Source: Stenotrophomonas sp. 169
GTDB lineage: Bacteria > Pseudomonadota > Gammaproteobacteria > Xanthomonadales > Xanthomonadaceae
Direction of reading: 5' to 3'
Length of the DNA stretch: 64,000 nt
Assembly (NCBI RefSeq): GCF_014621775.1
Contig: NZ_CP061204.1
Coordinates: forward strand, 826,501-890,500
Position 1 is the stretch's first letter. Every line of letters begins with the position of its first letter. Position numbers and translations under genes: made by a program. The notes under the pieces were generated by a model. That model worked only from the letters and a program-made list of their open reading frames with translations. It was not told the origin of the DNA and made no database searches. This document shows positions 47,337 through 57,098 of the stretch, piece after piece.

Positions 47337-48197
47337 TCAGTCGTCGTCTTCTTCGGCGGCTTCGCGGCCCTGCTGGCGGATCAGGGCTTCTTCGCGGGCA
47401 TCGTTGATGGCGTGGCGCACGCTGTCGAGGTCGATGGTGGATTCGTCATGGACGAAGATGCCGGTCAGCGGGCTGTCCGGCAGCAGATCGCCGGCCTCGA
47501 ACAGGGCCCACATCTCTTCGCCATACCAGCTGTCCAGCAGCTCCGGGGCGAAGCGGCCAAGGTAGGCGGTGAGGTTGTTCACATCGCGCAGCAGCATCGT
47601 CCGGGCTGCATTGTTGCCGCCAGCGCTGACCACCTGCGGGAAGTCGATCACCACCGGTCCATCGGGGCCGACCAGTACGTTGTAGGGCGACAGATCGCCG
47701 TGGATCAGGCCGCAGCAGAGCATGCGCACGACCTGGCGGACCAGTACCTGATGGAACTCACGGGCCTGGTCCGGTTCCAGCTCGACTTCGCCCAACCGGG
47801 GCGCCGAGAAGCCGTCCGCATCGGTTACCAGCTCCATCACCAGCACGCCATGGAAGTAACCGTGGGGTTCGGGCACACGTACGCCGGCGTCGCGCAACTG
47901 GTACAGCGCGTCCACTTCGGTGTTCTTCCACGCGGTTTCCTGCTGCTTGCGGCCGTATTTGCTGGCCTTGCCCACCGCGCGGGATTCGCGGCTGCCACGG
48001 ACCTTGCGGCCTTCCTGATACTGCACGCGCTGCTGGAAACTGCGCTGGGCCATGTCCTTGTAGACCTTGGCGCAGCGCACATCGTCGCCGCTGCGTACCA
48101 CGTACACAGCCGCTTCCTTGCCACTTTTCAGCGGACGCAGCACTTCATCGATAACGCCGTCGTCGATCAGCGACTGCAAGCCTGGGGGGGTCTTCAC
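47337..48197 (-). CDS. RIO1-type atypical protein kinase
   Basis: 286 residues. The RIO signature is present: GKEAAVYVVR (nucleotide loop), the Lys-containing CAKVYKD, the catalytic loop LIHGDLSPYNVLV, and the metal-binding DFPQ in place of the usual DFG. A basic stretch, GRKVRGSRESRAVGKASKYGRK, lies about 60-85. RIO kinases mature the small ribosomal subunit in archaea and eukaryotes; the role of bacterial members is unknown. Neighbours give no firm clue; a 111-residue unknown lies 160 bp upstream, with a hairpin repeat between. Confidence 0.9.
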   Translation of the reverse strand: MKTPPGLQSLIDDGVIDEVLRPLKSGKEAAVYVVRSGDDVRCAKVYKDMAQRSFQQRVQYQEGRKVRGSRESRAVGKASKYGRKQQETAWKNTEVDALYQLRDAGVRVPEPHGYFHGVLVMELVTDADGFSAPRLGEVELEPDQAREFHQVLVRQVVRMLCCGLIHGDLSPYNVLVGPDGPVVIDFPQVVSAGGNNAARTMLLRDVNNLTAYLGRFAPELLDSWYGEEMWALFEAGDLLPDSPLTGIFVHDESTIDLDSVRHAINDAREEALIRQQGREAAEEDDD

Positions 48198-48284
48198 GGA
48201 ACCTCGGTGGGGCGGCCGACGCCAATGGCTGGCCAGAAAGAGGGGGATTTTCGCACCTTCCCGCCGCTGCGGCCACCCGCCGCG

Positions 48285-48357
48285 AAAAGGGGACGGAGGG
48301 GATCAAGGCGCAGGCGGCATGGCCGAAAACGACTTAATCCCCTCCGTCCCCTTTTTT
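48285..48357. repeat. Stop-codon hairpin family, copy 3 (decayed left arm)
   Basis: The right arm is intact (AACGACTTAATCCCCTCCGT, then C4T6). The left arm keeps AAAAGGGGACGGAGGGGAT but then diverges (CAAGGCGCAGG for TAAGTCGTTTT), so only the base of the stem pairs. It sits 2 nt after the stop codon of the unknown gene. Confidence 0.85.
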
Positions 48358-48359
48358 CT

Positions 48360-48695
48360 TCAGCGGACTTCGCGCAGTTCCCAGTGGTGGCCGGCGAGCA
48401 GGCCCATGCGCTGGCGGAATACGTCGCCGTTGATGCTGGTGGTCACCTGCAGGTTGATCCGCAGGTCATCCTGGGTGCCGCTCACGGTGGCGCCCGGATC
48501 GGTCACGCCCCACTGTGCGGGGACGGCATCGGGGTCGTTCTGCTTTGCCTTCCATTTGTCGAACAGTGCCGTGGAAGTCAATGCGGCCTGCAGTTCTTCA
48601 GCAAATCCCTGCGCGCCCTGCGAATGGAAGGACAGGGCGGTGTCATTGCCGCGGGCTTTGGCCGGGTCAGGCAGGCTGATGTAGTACGTGGTCAT
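48360..48695 (-). CDS. Conserved-looking hypothetical protein, 111 aa
   Basis: Unrecognised. A short soluble protein without signal peptide or membrane segment, beginning TTYYISLPDPAKARGNDTAL and rich in Gln, Asp and Ala. It contains FAEELQAALTSTALFDKWKAKQ (helical) and ends in a beta-rich segment (LRINLQVTTSINGDVFRQRM, HHWELREVR). The ATG at 48695 has GGAGAT upstream, and codon use is like the neighbours. It lies between DegV and the RIO kinase on one strand; a function would be a guess. Confidence 0.75.
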   Translation of the reverse strand: MTTYYISLPDPAKARGNDTALSFHSQGAQGFAEELQAALTSTALFDKWKAKQNDPDAVPAQWGVTDPGATVSGTQDDLRINLQVTTSINGDVFRQRMGLLAGHHWELREVR

Positions 48696-48767
48696 CGGGA
48701 TCTCCGTTCAATGTGCCAAGCGTTGCAGGGGCGAAGTGCAAACCGTGTGCAGAGTGCTCTGGCCTCA

Positions 48768-49709
48768 TCATTCGAAACGATGCGGACCATCCGCGAAGCC
48801 GACGGTCAGCGCCCCCTTGCCGACGTTGACCATGCCGGTCAGGCTCATCACCGTTTCATACACTTCTACGCCATGGTCCCCACAGACCTGGCGCAGCGAC
48901 GCGTAGCCAGGCAGGGCACGCAGTTCGTCCAGTTCGCCGCCATAGCTCAGGCACACGGTCGGGGTCATCAGCCCGGCACGTACGCGCTGGCCGACCACAT
49001 CGAACAGCTTGGTCACGGCGTTGTCGAAGCCCTTGATCTTGGCCACCGGGCCGGTTTCGCCCCGATACCCGTGCAGTACCGGCTTGATGTCCAGCGCGCT
49101 ACCCAGCGCCGCACTGAGCAATCCGACGCTGCGATCGCCCTTGTGCCGGGCCCGCGCGCGCATGTAATACAGGTCGCGGGTGATCATGTAGCCATGCACG
49201 TTGCCGGCCAGTTCTTCCAGCCGCTCGCGGATCTGCTGCACGCTGGCGCCGCTTTCACGCAGGCGCACGGCCTCGATCGCGGTCACCGCCTGGGCGGCGA
49301 ACAGGTTCTGCGTGTCGATCACCCGCAGGGCGAAGGGCGAGTTGAAGCCCGCCGCCTGCCGGACGGGTTTGTAATCGTTGAGGATGGCGAAGCTGGCCTG
49401 CATCGCGTTGTCGTGGATCGGACTGCGCGTCTTGGTGATGGTCATGCAGAACACGTGGTCGTAATCGATGACCAGGCGCTGCAGGAACAGGTCGCGGATC
49501 TGCTGCACGCTGAAGGGGATGGTCTCCGCTTCGGCGCCATGCTCGGCAACGTGGGCATGCAGGAAACTCAGGGTGGCCTGCTCGTCACGGTGGTCGGCCA
49601 GGATGGCTTCACCGATCCGCACGGTGATGGGCAGCAGGACGATCCTGTGCTGGGTGATGAAGTCCTGCGGCAGGTCGCAGGCCGAGTCGACGACGATTCC
49701 TATACGCAT
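48768..49709 (-). CDS. DegV-family fatty-acid-binding-type protein
   Basis: 313 residues. N-terminal RIGIVVDSACDLPQDFI is the DegV signature, and the region FCMTITKTRSPIHDNAMQAS is in the ligand-binding position. DegV proteins bind long-chain fatty acids and in some bacteria deliver them to fatty-acid kinase; whether this organism has such a partner cannot be seen. ATG at 49709. It has no close operon partner. Confidence 0.88.
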   Translation of the reverse strand: MRIGIVVDSACDLPQDFITQHRIVLLPITVRIGEAILADHRDEQATLSFLHAHVAEHGAEAETIPFSVQQIRDLFLQRLVIDYDHVFCMTITKTRSPIHDNAMQASFAILNDYKPVRQAAGFNSPFALRVIDTQNLFAAQAVTAIEAVRLRESGASVQQIRERLEELAGNVHGYMITRDLYYMRARARHKGDRSVGLLSAALGSALDIKPVLHGYRGETGPVAKIKGFDNAVTKLFDVVGQRVRAGLMTPTVCLSYGGELDELRALPGYASLRQVCGDHGVEVYETVMSLTGMVNVGKGALTVGFADGPHRFE

Positions 49710-49792
49710 TCGCAGGCCCCCTCCAGGCGCGTTTGCTGGCTTGAAAGCGTGAACGCTATCGCAAAATGGAGGGCCGCGCGCGTGCCGGACGT

Positions 49793-50422
49793 TCAGCGAT
49801 TCCGGTGCACGGCGGTGGGCAGGTCCAGCACGGCCTGCCAGTCCGGCTGCATCAGCAGGCCCGGATCGTCCAGCACGGCTGCCATCAACCGATGCGCATC
49901 GTTGCCCCAGAACAGTTCGCCATCGACCGACAGCGTCGGCACGCCGAACACCCCGGCCGCGATCGCGGCATCGGTATTCCGGCGCAAGGCCTCCTTCACC
50001 TCCACCGCGGCGATGGCGCTGGCGACATCCTCCACGTCCAGCACCTCCGCCAGCTGGGCAAGCGCAGCCGCCTCATCGGCAGCGCGGCCCTGAGCCCAGA
50101 TCCAGTCGAACAGCGCATCAACGGCTGCCGTGGTGCAGCCGGCAGCGATGCACAGGCGCAGGGCGGGCAGCGGATTGAACGGATGGGCCGGTGGAAAGCG
50201 CAGGGCCACCCCTTCCTGCTGCGCCGTCCACAGCAGTTGCCGATAGGCGAAGCGCCGCTTTGCCGGGATCTCTGCCGGCCCCAGGTTGCCCAGGTGATGC
50301 AGTACGGCCCCGAGGGCGATAGGGACCGGCTGGATGCGCGGGAACTGCGGCAGGGTCTTCAGTTTCTGCCAGTGCAGATAGGCGTACGGGGAGACGAAAT
50401 CGAAGTACCAGCGCAGCGCCAT
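49793..50422 (-). CDS. 2-hydroxychromene-2-carboxylate isomerase-like (DsbA-fold, kappa GST)
   Basis: 209 residues from the ATG at 50422; the longer frame begins inside the upstream gene. N-terminal LRWYFDFVSPYAYLHW places a Ser at position 11, the catalytic residue of HCCA isomerases, and lacks CxxC. FGVPTLSVDGELFWGNDAH is the cis-Pro region. The family isomerises naphthalene-degradation intermediates with glutathione, but many members have unknown substrates and no aromatic catabolism genes are near. It lies 19 bp after the second amidohydrolase gene on one strand, so may share its transcript. Confidence 0.88.
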   Translation of the reverse strand: MALRWYFDFVSPYAYLHWQKLKTLPQFPRIQPVPIALGAVLHHLGNLGPAEIPAKRRFAYRQLLWTAQQEGVALRFPPAHPFNPLPALRLCIAAGCTTAAVDALFDWIWAQGRAADEAAALAQLAEVLDVEDVASAIAAVEVKEALRRNTDAAIAAGVFGVPTLSVDGELFWGNDAHRLMAAVLDDPGLLMQPDWQAVLDLPTAVHRNR

Positions 50423-50441
50423 TGCATCGTCTCCGTCGGGG

Positions 50442-51724
50442 TCAGGGCTGTGCGGTGCGCTGCAGGTAGCGGTCGCGCAGCTCGGTCTGGCGCGAACGCA
50501 TGGGCATCGCCCGCCCGCCCAGCCACACCTGTTCGGCATAGTGGGCCACGTCCAGCGGATCGCCTTCCCACAACACCAGGTCCGCCAGCTTGCCCACTTC
50601 GATGCTGCCGATGCGATCGCCGACACCGAGTGCCTGGGCCGGTACGCGGGTCAGACCGGCCAGGCCGTCCGCCCACGGCAGTCCATGCGCTACGGCGTTG
50701 CCGGCCAACTGGCGGATCTTGCGCGCGTTGTGCGAGGCATCGCCACTCTGCGCGAAGCTGACCTCCACGCCGGCCTTGCGCAGGCGGGCGGCATTTTCCA
50801 GCGTGGCGCCGATCTGGTCGAAGGTCGTGGGCAGGTTGCCCAGGCCGTCGACGAACACGGGCACGCGTGCCTGCGCGAGTTCTGCAGCCAATTGCCAGGC
50901 TTCGGCGCCTCCCACGATCGCGATCTTGACCTTCTCGCGTGCGGACCAGCGCAGCAACTGGCGGATGTCCGATGCGCGGTCCACCTCGATGACGATGCGG
51001 CCCTTGCCCGCCAGGTAATCGGCCAGCGTGCGGCGTCCCGCGGCGGTGAGCAGGGCATGCGGTGAATCGGTGCCGACCCGGCCACGCGCTTCGTCGATCA
51101 TCTGCTGCAGCAGCATCCACTGCGCGGCGCGCGACTTGCCGGTCAGCTCGGCGGCAGCCGACCCCAGGCGCAGGTACAGCGCACGCGGGCCGATCGGATC
51201 GGCGCTGCCGTCCAGTCGCACCACGCCGCCCTGGCCGGCGACGAAGCCGCCACCGGTATGGGCACCCAGTGCAGTGAAACCGATGCCCTCCACGCGGGCG
51301 ACCGGCACCAGGATCGAAGCGGGGTTGTAGGCCAGGGTGACGTCGAACTCAGGCCGCAGCGGCTGCGAATCGAGGGTCAGCGTGCTGTCCACGGTGCTCT
51401 CTTCGCCCGACACCTCTTCGATGCCGATCTCGGTGATGCCACCAAACAGGGCCGGCGTCAGGGGGCGGCCGTTGGCTTCCACCACCGGTACCCCGGCCGG
51501 TGCGGCCAGGCCCGTGCCAATGGACTGGATCAGCCCTGCACGGACCAGCACATCGGCGTTGTCCAGGCTGCCGCGCGCACCCACCGTATGCACGGTTGCA
51601 TTGCGGATCAGCAGATCCTGCGCTGTGACCGTCATCGGCAGCACGCAGGCCACGGCGAGGAACGCCATCGCCGGGGCAAGCCACGCCCGCTGGCGCTTGA
51701 TCTTCATGGTCGAACGACTACCCA

Positions 51725-51725
<1 letters not shown>
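50442..51725 (-). CDS. Amidohydrolase-like exported protein lacking metal ligands
   Basis: 427 residues from the ATG at 51725; AGGAGGT is 6 nt upstream and the ATG overlaps the stop of the preceding gene (TGATG). A signal peptide ends at TVTAQ. Overall it aligns with the neighbouring amidohydrolase (LLIRNATVHTVG, GSIEVGKLADLVLWEGDP). Metal ligands are missing: the HSH of the partner is aligned with ITE here, HIH with VIE, and HHGVEAY with VGGAEAW. It therefore looks like a non-catalytic paralogue that may form a complex with the active partner. Start and orientation are firm; role is inferred. Confidence 0.88.
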
Positions 51726-53128
<1,403 letters not shown>

Positions 53129-53272
53129 GATGTCCCCGTAAGCGTGGTGGTGCAGGTCGCTGAAGCTAGCGGAGTGGACCGCTGCTTGCCAAGTGACCTT
53201 CGGCCTGGCGCCACCAGCGCGGTGCTGCGGGCCGGGTCACGCACAGCCCGTTGTGTCTCGTAGAATCGCCCC

Positions 53273-53854
53273 ATGAAGAGCACGCAGTTCCCCCTCCAAC
53301 CGGTGGAGCAGGACATGGACATGGCAGCACAGGTCGTGGCGTTCTGGACCGAAGCCGGTCCGGCGAAGTGGTTCGCGCGCGATGATGCGTTCGATGCCCA
53401 TTTCCGGCGTCTTTTCCTTGAGGAGCATCATGCCGCCGCATCACGGGCACGCGAGTACTGGCTGTCCACGGCGGAGGGCGCGCTGGCGCTGATGCTCCTG
53501 CTGGACCAGTTCCCGCGCAACTGCTTCCGCGGCACCGCCCACTCGTATGCCACCGATGGACTGGCAAGGCATTACGCCATGCGGGCCGTGGAGGAAGGAC
53601 TGGACCTGCAGCTGGTGCCGAAACTGCGCGCTTTCATCTATTTGCCGTTCGAGCACTCCGAAGACCCGCAGGACCAGGAACGGTCGGTGTCGATGTTCGA
53701 CGTGCTGGGTGACAAGGAGTACCTGCAGTTCGCCGAACTGCATCGTGAGCTGATCCAGCGCTTCGGGCGCTTCCCGCACCGCAATGCAGTGCTCGGACGG
53801 ATGCCGACGCTGGACGAGCTGGACTATCTGGCAGAGGGCGGTTTCAGCGGGTAG
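53273..53854 (+). CDS. DUF924 family protein
   Basis: 193 residues, all-helical and soluble. The family signature is clear: VVAFWTEAGPAKWFARDDAFD, LLLDQFPRNCFRGTAHSYATD, and FIYLPFEHSEDPQDQERSV. DUF924 proteins have a TPR-like fold and no known biochemical function. The ATG at 53273 is the chosen start; a Met at residue 15 is possible. It converges on the Grx fusion gene across a SMAG. Confidence 0.9.
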   Translation: MKSTQFPLQPVEQDMDMAAQVVAFWTEAGPAKWFARDDAFDAHFRRLFLEEHHAAASRAREYWLSTAEGALALMLLLDQFPRNCFRGTAHSYATDGLARHYAMRAVEEGLDLQLVPKLRAFIYLPFEHSEDPQDQERSVSMFDVLGDKEYLQFAELHRELIQRFGRFPHRNAVLGRMPTLDELDYLAEGGFSG

Positions 53855-53890
53855 TGCAGGTGCGTGACCCGCCACGCTGTTGCCCGGTTC

Positions 53891-53914
53891 GCCGAGCATG
53901 GCTCGGCGCTACCT
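53891..53914 (-). repeat. SMAG element between convergent genes
   Basis: On the minus strand it reads GGTAGCGCCGAGCCATGCTC then GGCG, a single CATG-tipped hairpin, the same core as at 17191 and 61184. It lies in the 99-bp gap between DUF924 and the Grx fusion. Confidence 0.8.
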
Positions 53915-53953
53915 TGAAAAGGCGGGCACAGCGGCCCGCCATCCGGGGAGGGC

Positions 53954-54880
53954 TCAGTACTTCGGCACGCCGTTGTCGACGTCATCGGACCACGCATCGA
54001 TGCCGCCGGTCACGTTGTGCACTTTGCTGAAACCCAATGCGCGGAACTGTTCGGCGGCCTGCGCGCTGCGTCCACCGTGGTGGCACAGGAAGGCCAGCGC
54101 GGTGTCCTTCGGCAACGCTTCCAGCTCGGCACGACCGTTGCCATCGAACACCTTGAACGGCACGCCGACGGCAGCGATCGCACGCTCTTCGGCCGGGCGC
54201 ACGTCGACCAGCACGACCGTACCGGCACGCACCAGGTCATCGGCATCGCGCACCGACAGCTCGGTGATCGCCTTGGGGGCGTTCGGGTTGTCGATCGCAA
54301 GGCCCTTGCCGCGGATGTCGTCCACCCAGTCGATGGTGACGCCGTCGGCGCGGCGCGCGCTGGCCAGGTCGAACTGCACGCGCAGGCCGTTGGATTCGGC
54401 AGCGATGGCATTGGCATCGAACGGGGCCAGCTGGAAGTTCGGTTGGAAACGGGCATCGATGCCCAGCTGCAGCGACGCGCCGGGCGAATCGGCCAGTGCG
54501 CCCTTCAGCATCTCCACGGCGGCCGGGGTGACGGTGATCGACGGCGGGGTGCGATCCGGCGCGGCCAGGCCGAGCACGCTGCTCAACTCGCCGCTGGAGG
54601 CCATCTGCAGGATGATGTCGCTGCCGCCGACCAGTTCGCCATCGATGTACAGCTGCGGGATGGTCGGCCAGTCGCCGTACTGCTTGATGCCTTCGCGGAT
54701 GTCCTGGTCGGCGAGCACGTTGACGTGGCCGAACTCCACGCCCAGATCCTGCAGCGCGCCCACGGCCTTGGCCGAGAACCCGCACTGCGGCATGGCCGGC
54801 TGTCCCTTCATGAACAGCACGACGCGGTCGTTGGCGAGAATGGTGTCGATGCGCGAGCGCAGGGCGGGATCGAGGGACAT
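53954..54880 (-). CDS. Monothiol glutaredoxin / HesB-like / rhodanese three-domain fusion
   Basis: 308 residues from the ATG at 54880. Residues 1-108 are a Grx4-type monothiol glutaredoxin with the CGFS site (Cys 33; PQCGFSAKAV) and WPTIPQLYIDGELVGG. Residues about 113-200 resemble an A-type Fe-S carrier (SITVTPAAVEMLKGAL, DDIRGKGLAIDNPNAP) but contain no cysteine, so it should not bind a cluster the usual way. Residues about 203-308 are a rhodanese domain with active Cys 266 (FLCHHGGRSAQAA). The combination suggests sulfur or Fe-S cluster transfer. It is divergent from the deacetylase gene. Confidence 0.9.
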   Translation of the reverse strand: MSLDPALRSRIDTILANDRVVLFMKGQPAMPQCGFSAKAVGALQDLGVEFGHVNVLADQDIREGIKQYGDWPTIPQLYIDGELVGGSDIILQMASSGELSSVLGLAAPDRTPPSITVTPAAVEMLKGALADSPGASLQLGIDARFQPNFQLAPFDANAIAAESNGLRVQFDLASARRADGVTIDWVDDIRGKGLAIDNPNAPKAITELSVRDADDLVRAGTVVLVDVRPAEERAIAAVGVPFKVFDGNGRAELEALPKDTALAFLCHHGGRSAQAAEQFRALGFSKVHNVTGGIDAWSDDVDNGVPKY

Positions 54881-54939
54881 GGCGGTTGAAATCCGGTGAT
54901 ATCGAACCGCTGATTCTACCCCCCGTGGCATCATGGGGC

Positions 54940-55719
54940 ATGACCGCTGTGGAAACGCTGCATTGCCCCCCGCGCTGGCCATGGCATGCCCTGGCCGCGT
55001 TCGCCGTGTCCCAGGTGCTGGCGCTGGGAGTGTGGCTGTGGGCTGGCTGGGCCTGGGGCCTGTGCCTGCTGCTGGCCAGCCATGCGCTGTTCCTGCTGCC
55101 GGTATTCCTGCCGAACAGCCGCTTCTACGCCCCGGTCGTCAGCCGGCTGCCGGCCGCGGTCGACGCGGTCTGGCTGACCATCGACGATGGCCCGGGGCCG
55201 GATACGCGCCGCGTGCTGGATCTGCTGGACCGGCACCAGGCACGGGCGACCTTCTTCCTGGTCGGTGAGCGCGCACTGGCCCAGCCGGAGCTGGTGCGCG
55301 AGATCGTGGCGCGCGGGCACGACCTGGGCAACCACAGCCATACGCACCCGGAGCGGCGCTTCTGGCGTCTGGGGGCGACGGCCATGGCAGCCGAACTGGG
55401 TCGGTGCCAGTACGCCCTGCAGGCGCTGACGGGGCAGCCGCCGCGCTGGTACCGCTCGGTGGTCGGCATGACCAATCCGTTCGTCGCCCCGTTGCTGCGA
55501 CAGCACGGCCTGACCCGCGTCGGCTGGAGTGCGCGCGGTTTCGACGGCGTGTCCTGCACGCCGGCGCAGGTGCTGGCGCGGCTGGCGCCTGATCTGCGGG
55601 CAGGGGCGATCGTGCTGCTGCACGAGGGCAGTGCGCATGGGCACAACCTGACGATCATCGAAGGCGTGCTGCAGGCGCTGGACGCGCGTGGACTGAAGGC
55701 CCGTCTGCCTGCGGAATGA
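54940..55719 (+). CDS. Membrane-anchored NodB-type polysaccharide deacetylase
   Basis: 259 residues from the ATG at 54940. Two N-terminal hydrophobic helices (about 12-52) anchor it, followed by a NodB domain: LTIDDGPGPDTRRVLDLL (metal-binding Asp pair), HDLGNHSHTHPER (two His ligands) and a C-terminal LLHEGSAHGHNL. It would remove N- or O-acetyl groups from an envelope polysaccharide. The substrate is not evident. It converges on the methyltransferase gene. Confidence 0.88.
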   Translation: MTAVETLHCPPRWPWHALAAFAVSQVLALGVWLWAGWAWGLCLLLASHALFLLPVFLPNSRFYAPVVSRLPAAVDAVWLTIDDGPGPDTRRVLDLLDRHQARATFFLVGERALAQPELVREIVARGHDLGNHSHTHPERRFWRLGATAMAAELGRCQYALQALTGQPPRWYRSVVGMTNPFVAPLLRQHGLTRVGWSARGFDGVSCTPAQVLARLAPDLRAGAIVLLHEGSAHGHNLTIIEGVLQALDARGLKARLPAE

Positions 55720-55754
55720 TGGGCCCGCCCGCCGGCCACAGCGCCTTCCGGCCA

Positions 55755-56414
55755 TCAGCCGGGGGCGAGGTGGGCCACCAGCAGCCAGCTGTTGAACGGT
55801 GTTCGCCCATGCAGGGCGCGCGGACGCTCGACCTCAAGACCCGCCTCGACCAGTATCTCGGTCAACGCCTCCGGTCGGGGATAGTGGCGCGGCCGGGTGC
55901 GCATCCAGCCTGACAGCCATCCGAGCCGGTCGGTGAGCCGGGTGGTGCGGTCACGGCCATCGCCTGTGTCCAGCGGCGTGCGCAGCAGCAGGCGTCCGCC
56001 TGCGGCCACCCGCGCGGCGGCCGCACGCAGCAGGAGGGTCTGCGACGGCGCGTCCAGGTAGTGCAGCACATCCAGCACGGCGACGTGCCCGCAGTGCGCT
56101 GGCAAGGGGCGTCGCAGGTCCAGCGGATCGACACGGGCGTCGACCAGCCCGGCACGCTGCAGCGCATGGTGGGCGTGGTGGATCTTGCCCGCATCGAGAT
56201 CCACGCCGACATACCCCTGCGCACGACCCTGCAGGCGCATCACGTGGCCCAGCAGGCCCAGTCCGCAGCCCAGGTCGAGTACGGGCAACGCATCGGTCGG
56301 CAAGGCCTGCAGTACGCCGTGATACAGCGGGTCGCTGCGCAGCTTGGCCTGCACGTAGTAGTAGCGGCTGCGGTTGCCCCAGGGGCTGTCGGGCAGAAAG
56401 GCGGTGGCGATCAT
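55755..56414 (-). CDS. SAM-dependent class I methyltransferase
   Basis: 219 residues from the ATG at 56414; a GTG at 56477, only 4 bp after the preceding gene, is an alternative start (240 aa). SAM-binding motif I is PVLDLGCGLGLLG (about 43-55), followed by GYVGVDLDAGKIHHA and VAVLDVLHYLDAP. It is the last of a minus-strand set: aminotransferase, SGNH hydrolase, methyltransferase. Target unknown. Confidence 0.85.
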   Translation of the reverse strand: MIATAFLPDSPWGNRSRYYYVQAKLRSDPLYHGVLQALPTDALPVLDLGCGLGLLGHVMRLQGRAQGYVGVDLDAGKIHHAHHALQRAGLVDARVDPLDLRRPLPAHCGHVAVLDVLHYLDAPSQTLLLRAAAARVAAGGRLLLRTPLDTGDGRDRTTRLTDRLGWLSGWMRTRPRHYPRPEALTEILVEAGLEVERPRALHGRTPFNSWLLVAHLAPG

Positions 56415-56481
56415 GCGTGCCTGCGACGGCGGCAGCGGCGAGGGCAAGTGCGCTGCGGAGGACGGCGCGCCGGTCACCCGA

Positions 56482-57093
56482 TCAGGCGTCGCGGGCGAGC
56501 AGGCGCTCGGCCAGCGGCAGGGCGCGCTGCGCCCACAGCGCATACAGCGCGGCGGAAGGATGCAGCCCATCGTCGACCAGCATGGCCGGTTCGGCCCCGT
56601 GCTGGCGGGACAGGTCGGTGATATCCACGAAAACCACGCCGTGCGCGTTGCAGATATCCTCGGCCGCACGATTGTAGTCATCCAGCGCCCGTGCGATCGC
56701 CGCGCGGTCGCGACCCTCGGCAAACGGGGTGACGCCCCAGTCCGGGATCGACAGCACCAGCACCCGTCCGGCGTTGCCGCCGGCGAAGGCAAGCGCGCGC
56801 TGCAGCAGCGCGGTGAACTCCACCGCGTACGCATCCACGGCGCGCGCGCGGTACTGGTTGTTGACGCCGATCAGCAGGCTGACGAAGTCGAAGGGACCAC
56901 GGGGCGCAGCGTCATCGATGCCGGCATCCAGTTCGTCGGTCGTCCAGCCGGTGGTGGCGATGGTATGCGGATCGGTCAGCGCAATCCCGCGGGCACGCAG
57001 CAGCGCCGCCAGTTGCTGCGGCCACCGACCGGCCACCGGTACGCCTTCACCGATGGTGTAGGAATCACCCAGGGCCAGCCAGCGCATCGTCAT
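56482..57093 (-). CDS. SGNH/GDSL-family hydrolase
   Basis: 203 residues, no signal peptide. Block I LALGDSYTIGEG holds the catalytic Ser, block III VSLLIGVNNQYRAR the Asn, and block V LVDDGLHPSAALY the Asp-His pair, so it should be an active esterase or lipase of this superfamily. It starts 5 bp after the aminotransferase stop (57099), implying co-transcription; either of two Mets (57093 or 57087) may be used. Substrate unknown. Confidence 0.9.
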   Translation of the reverse strand: MTMRWLALGDSYTIGEGVPVAGRWPQQLAALLRARGIALTDPHTIATTGWTTDELDAGIDDAAPRGPFDFVSLLIGVNNQYRARAVDAYAVEFTALLQRALAFAGGNAGRVLVLSIPDWGVTPFAEGRDRAAIARALDDYNRAAEDICNAHGVVFVDITDLSRQHGAEPAMLVDDGLHPSAALYALWAQRALPLAERLLARDA

Positions 57094-57098
57094 GCCGG

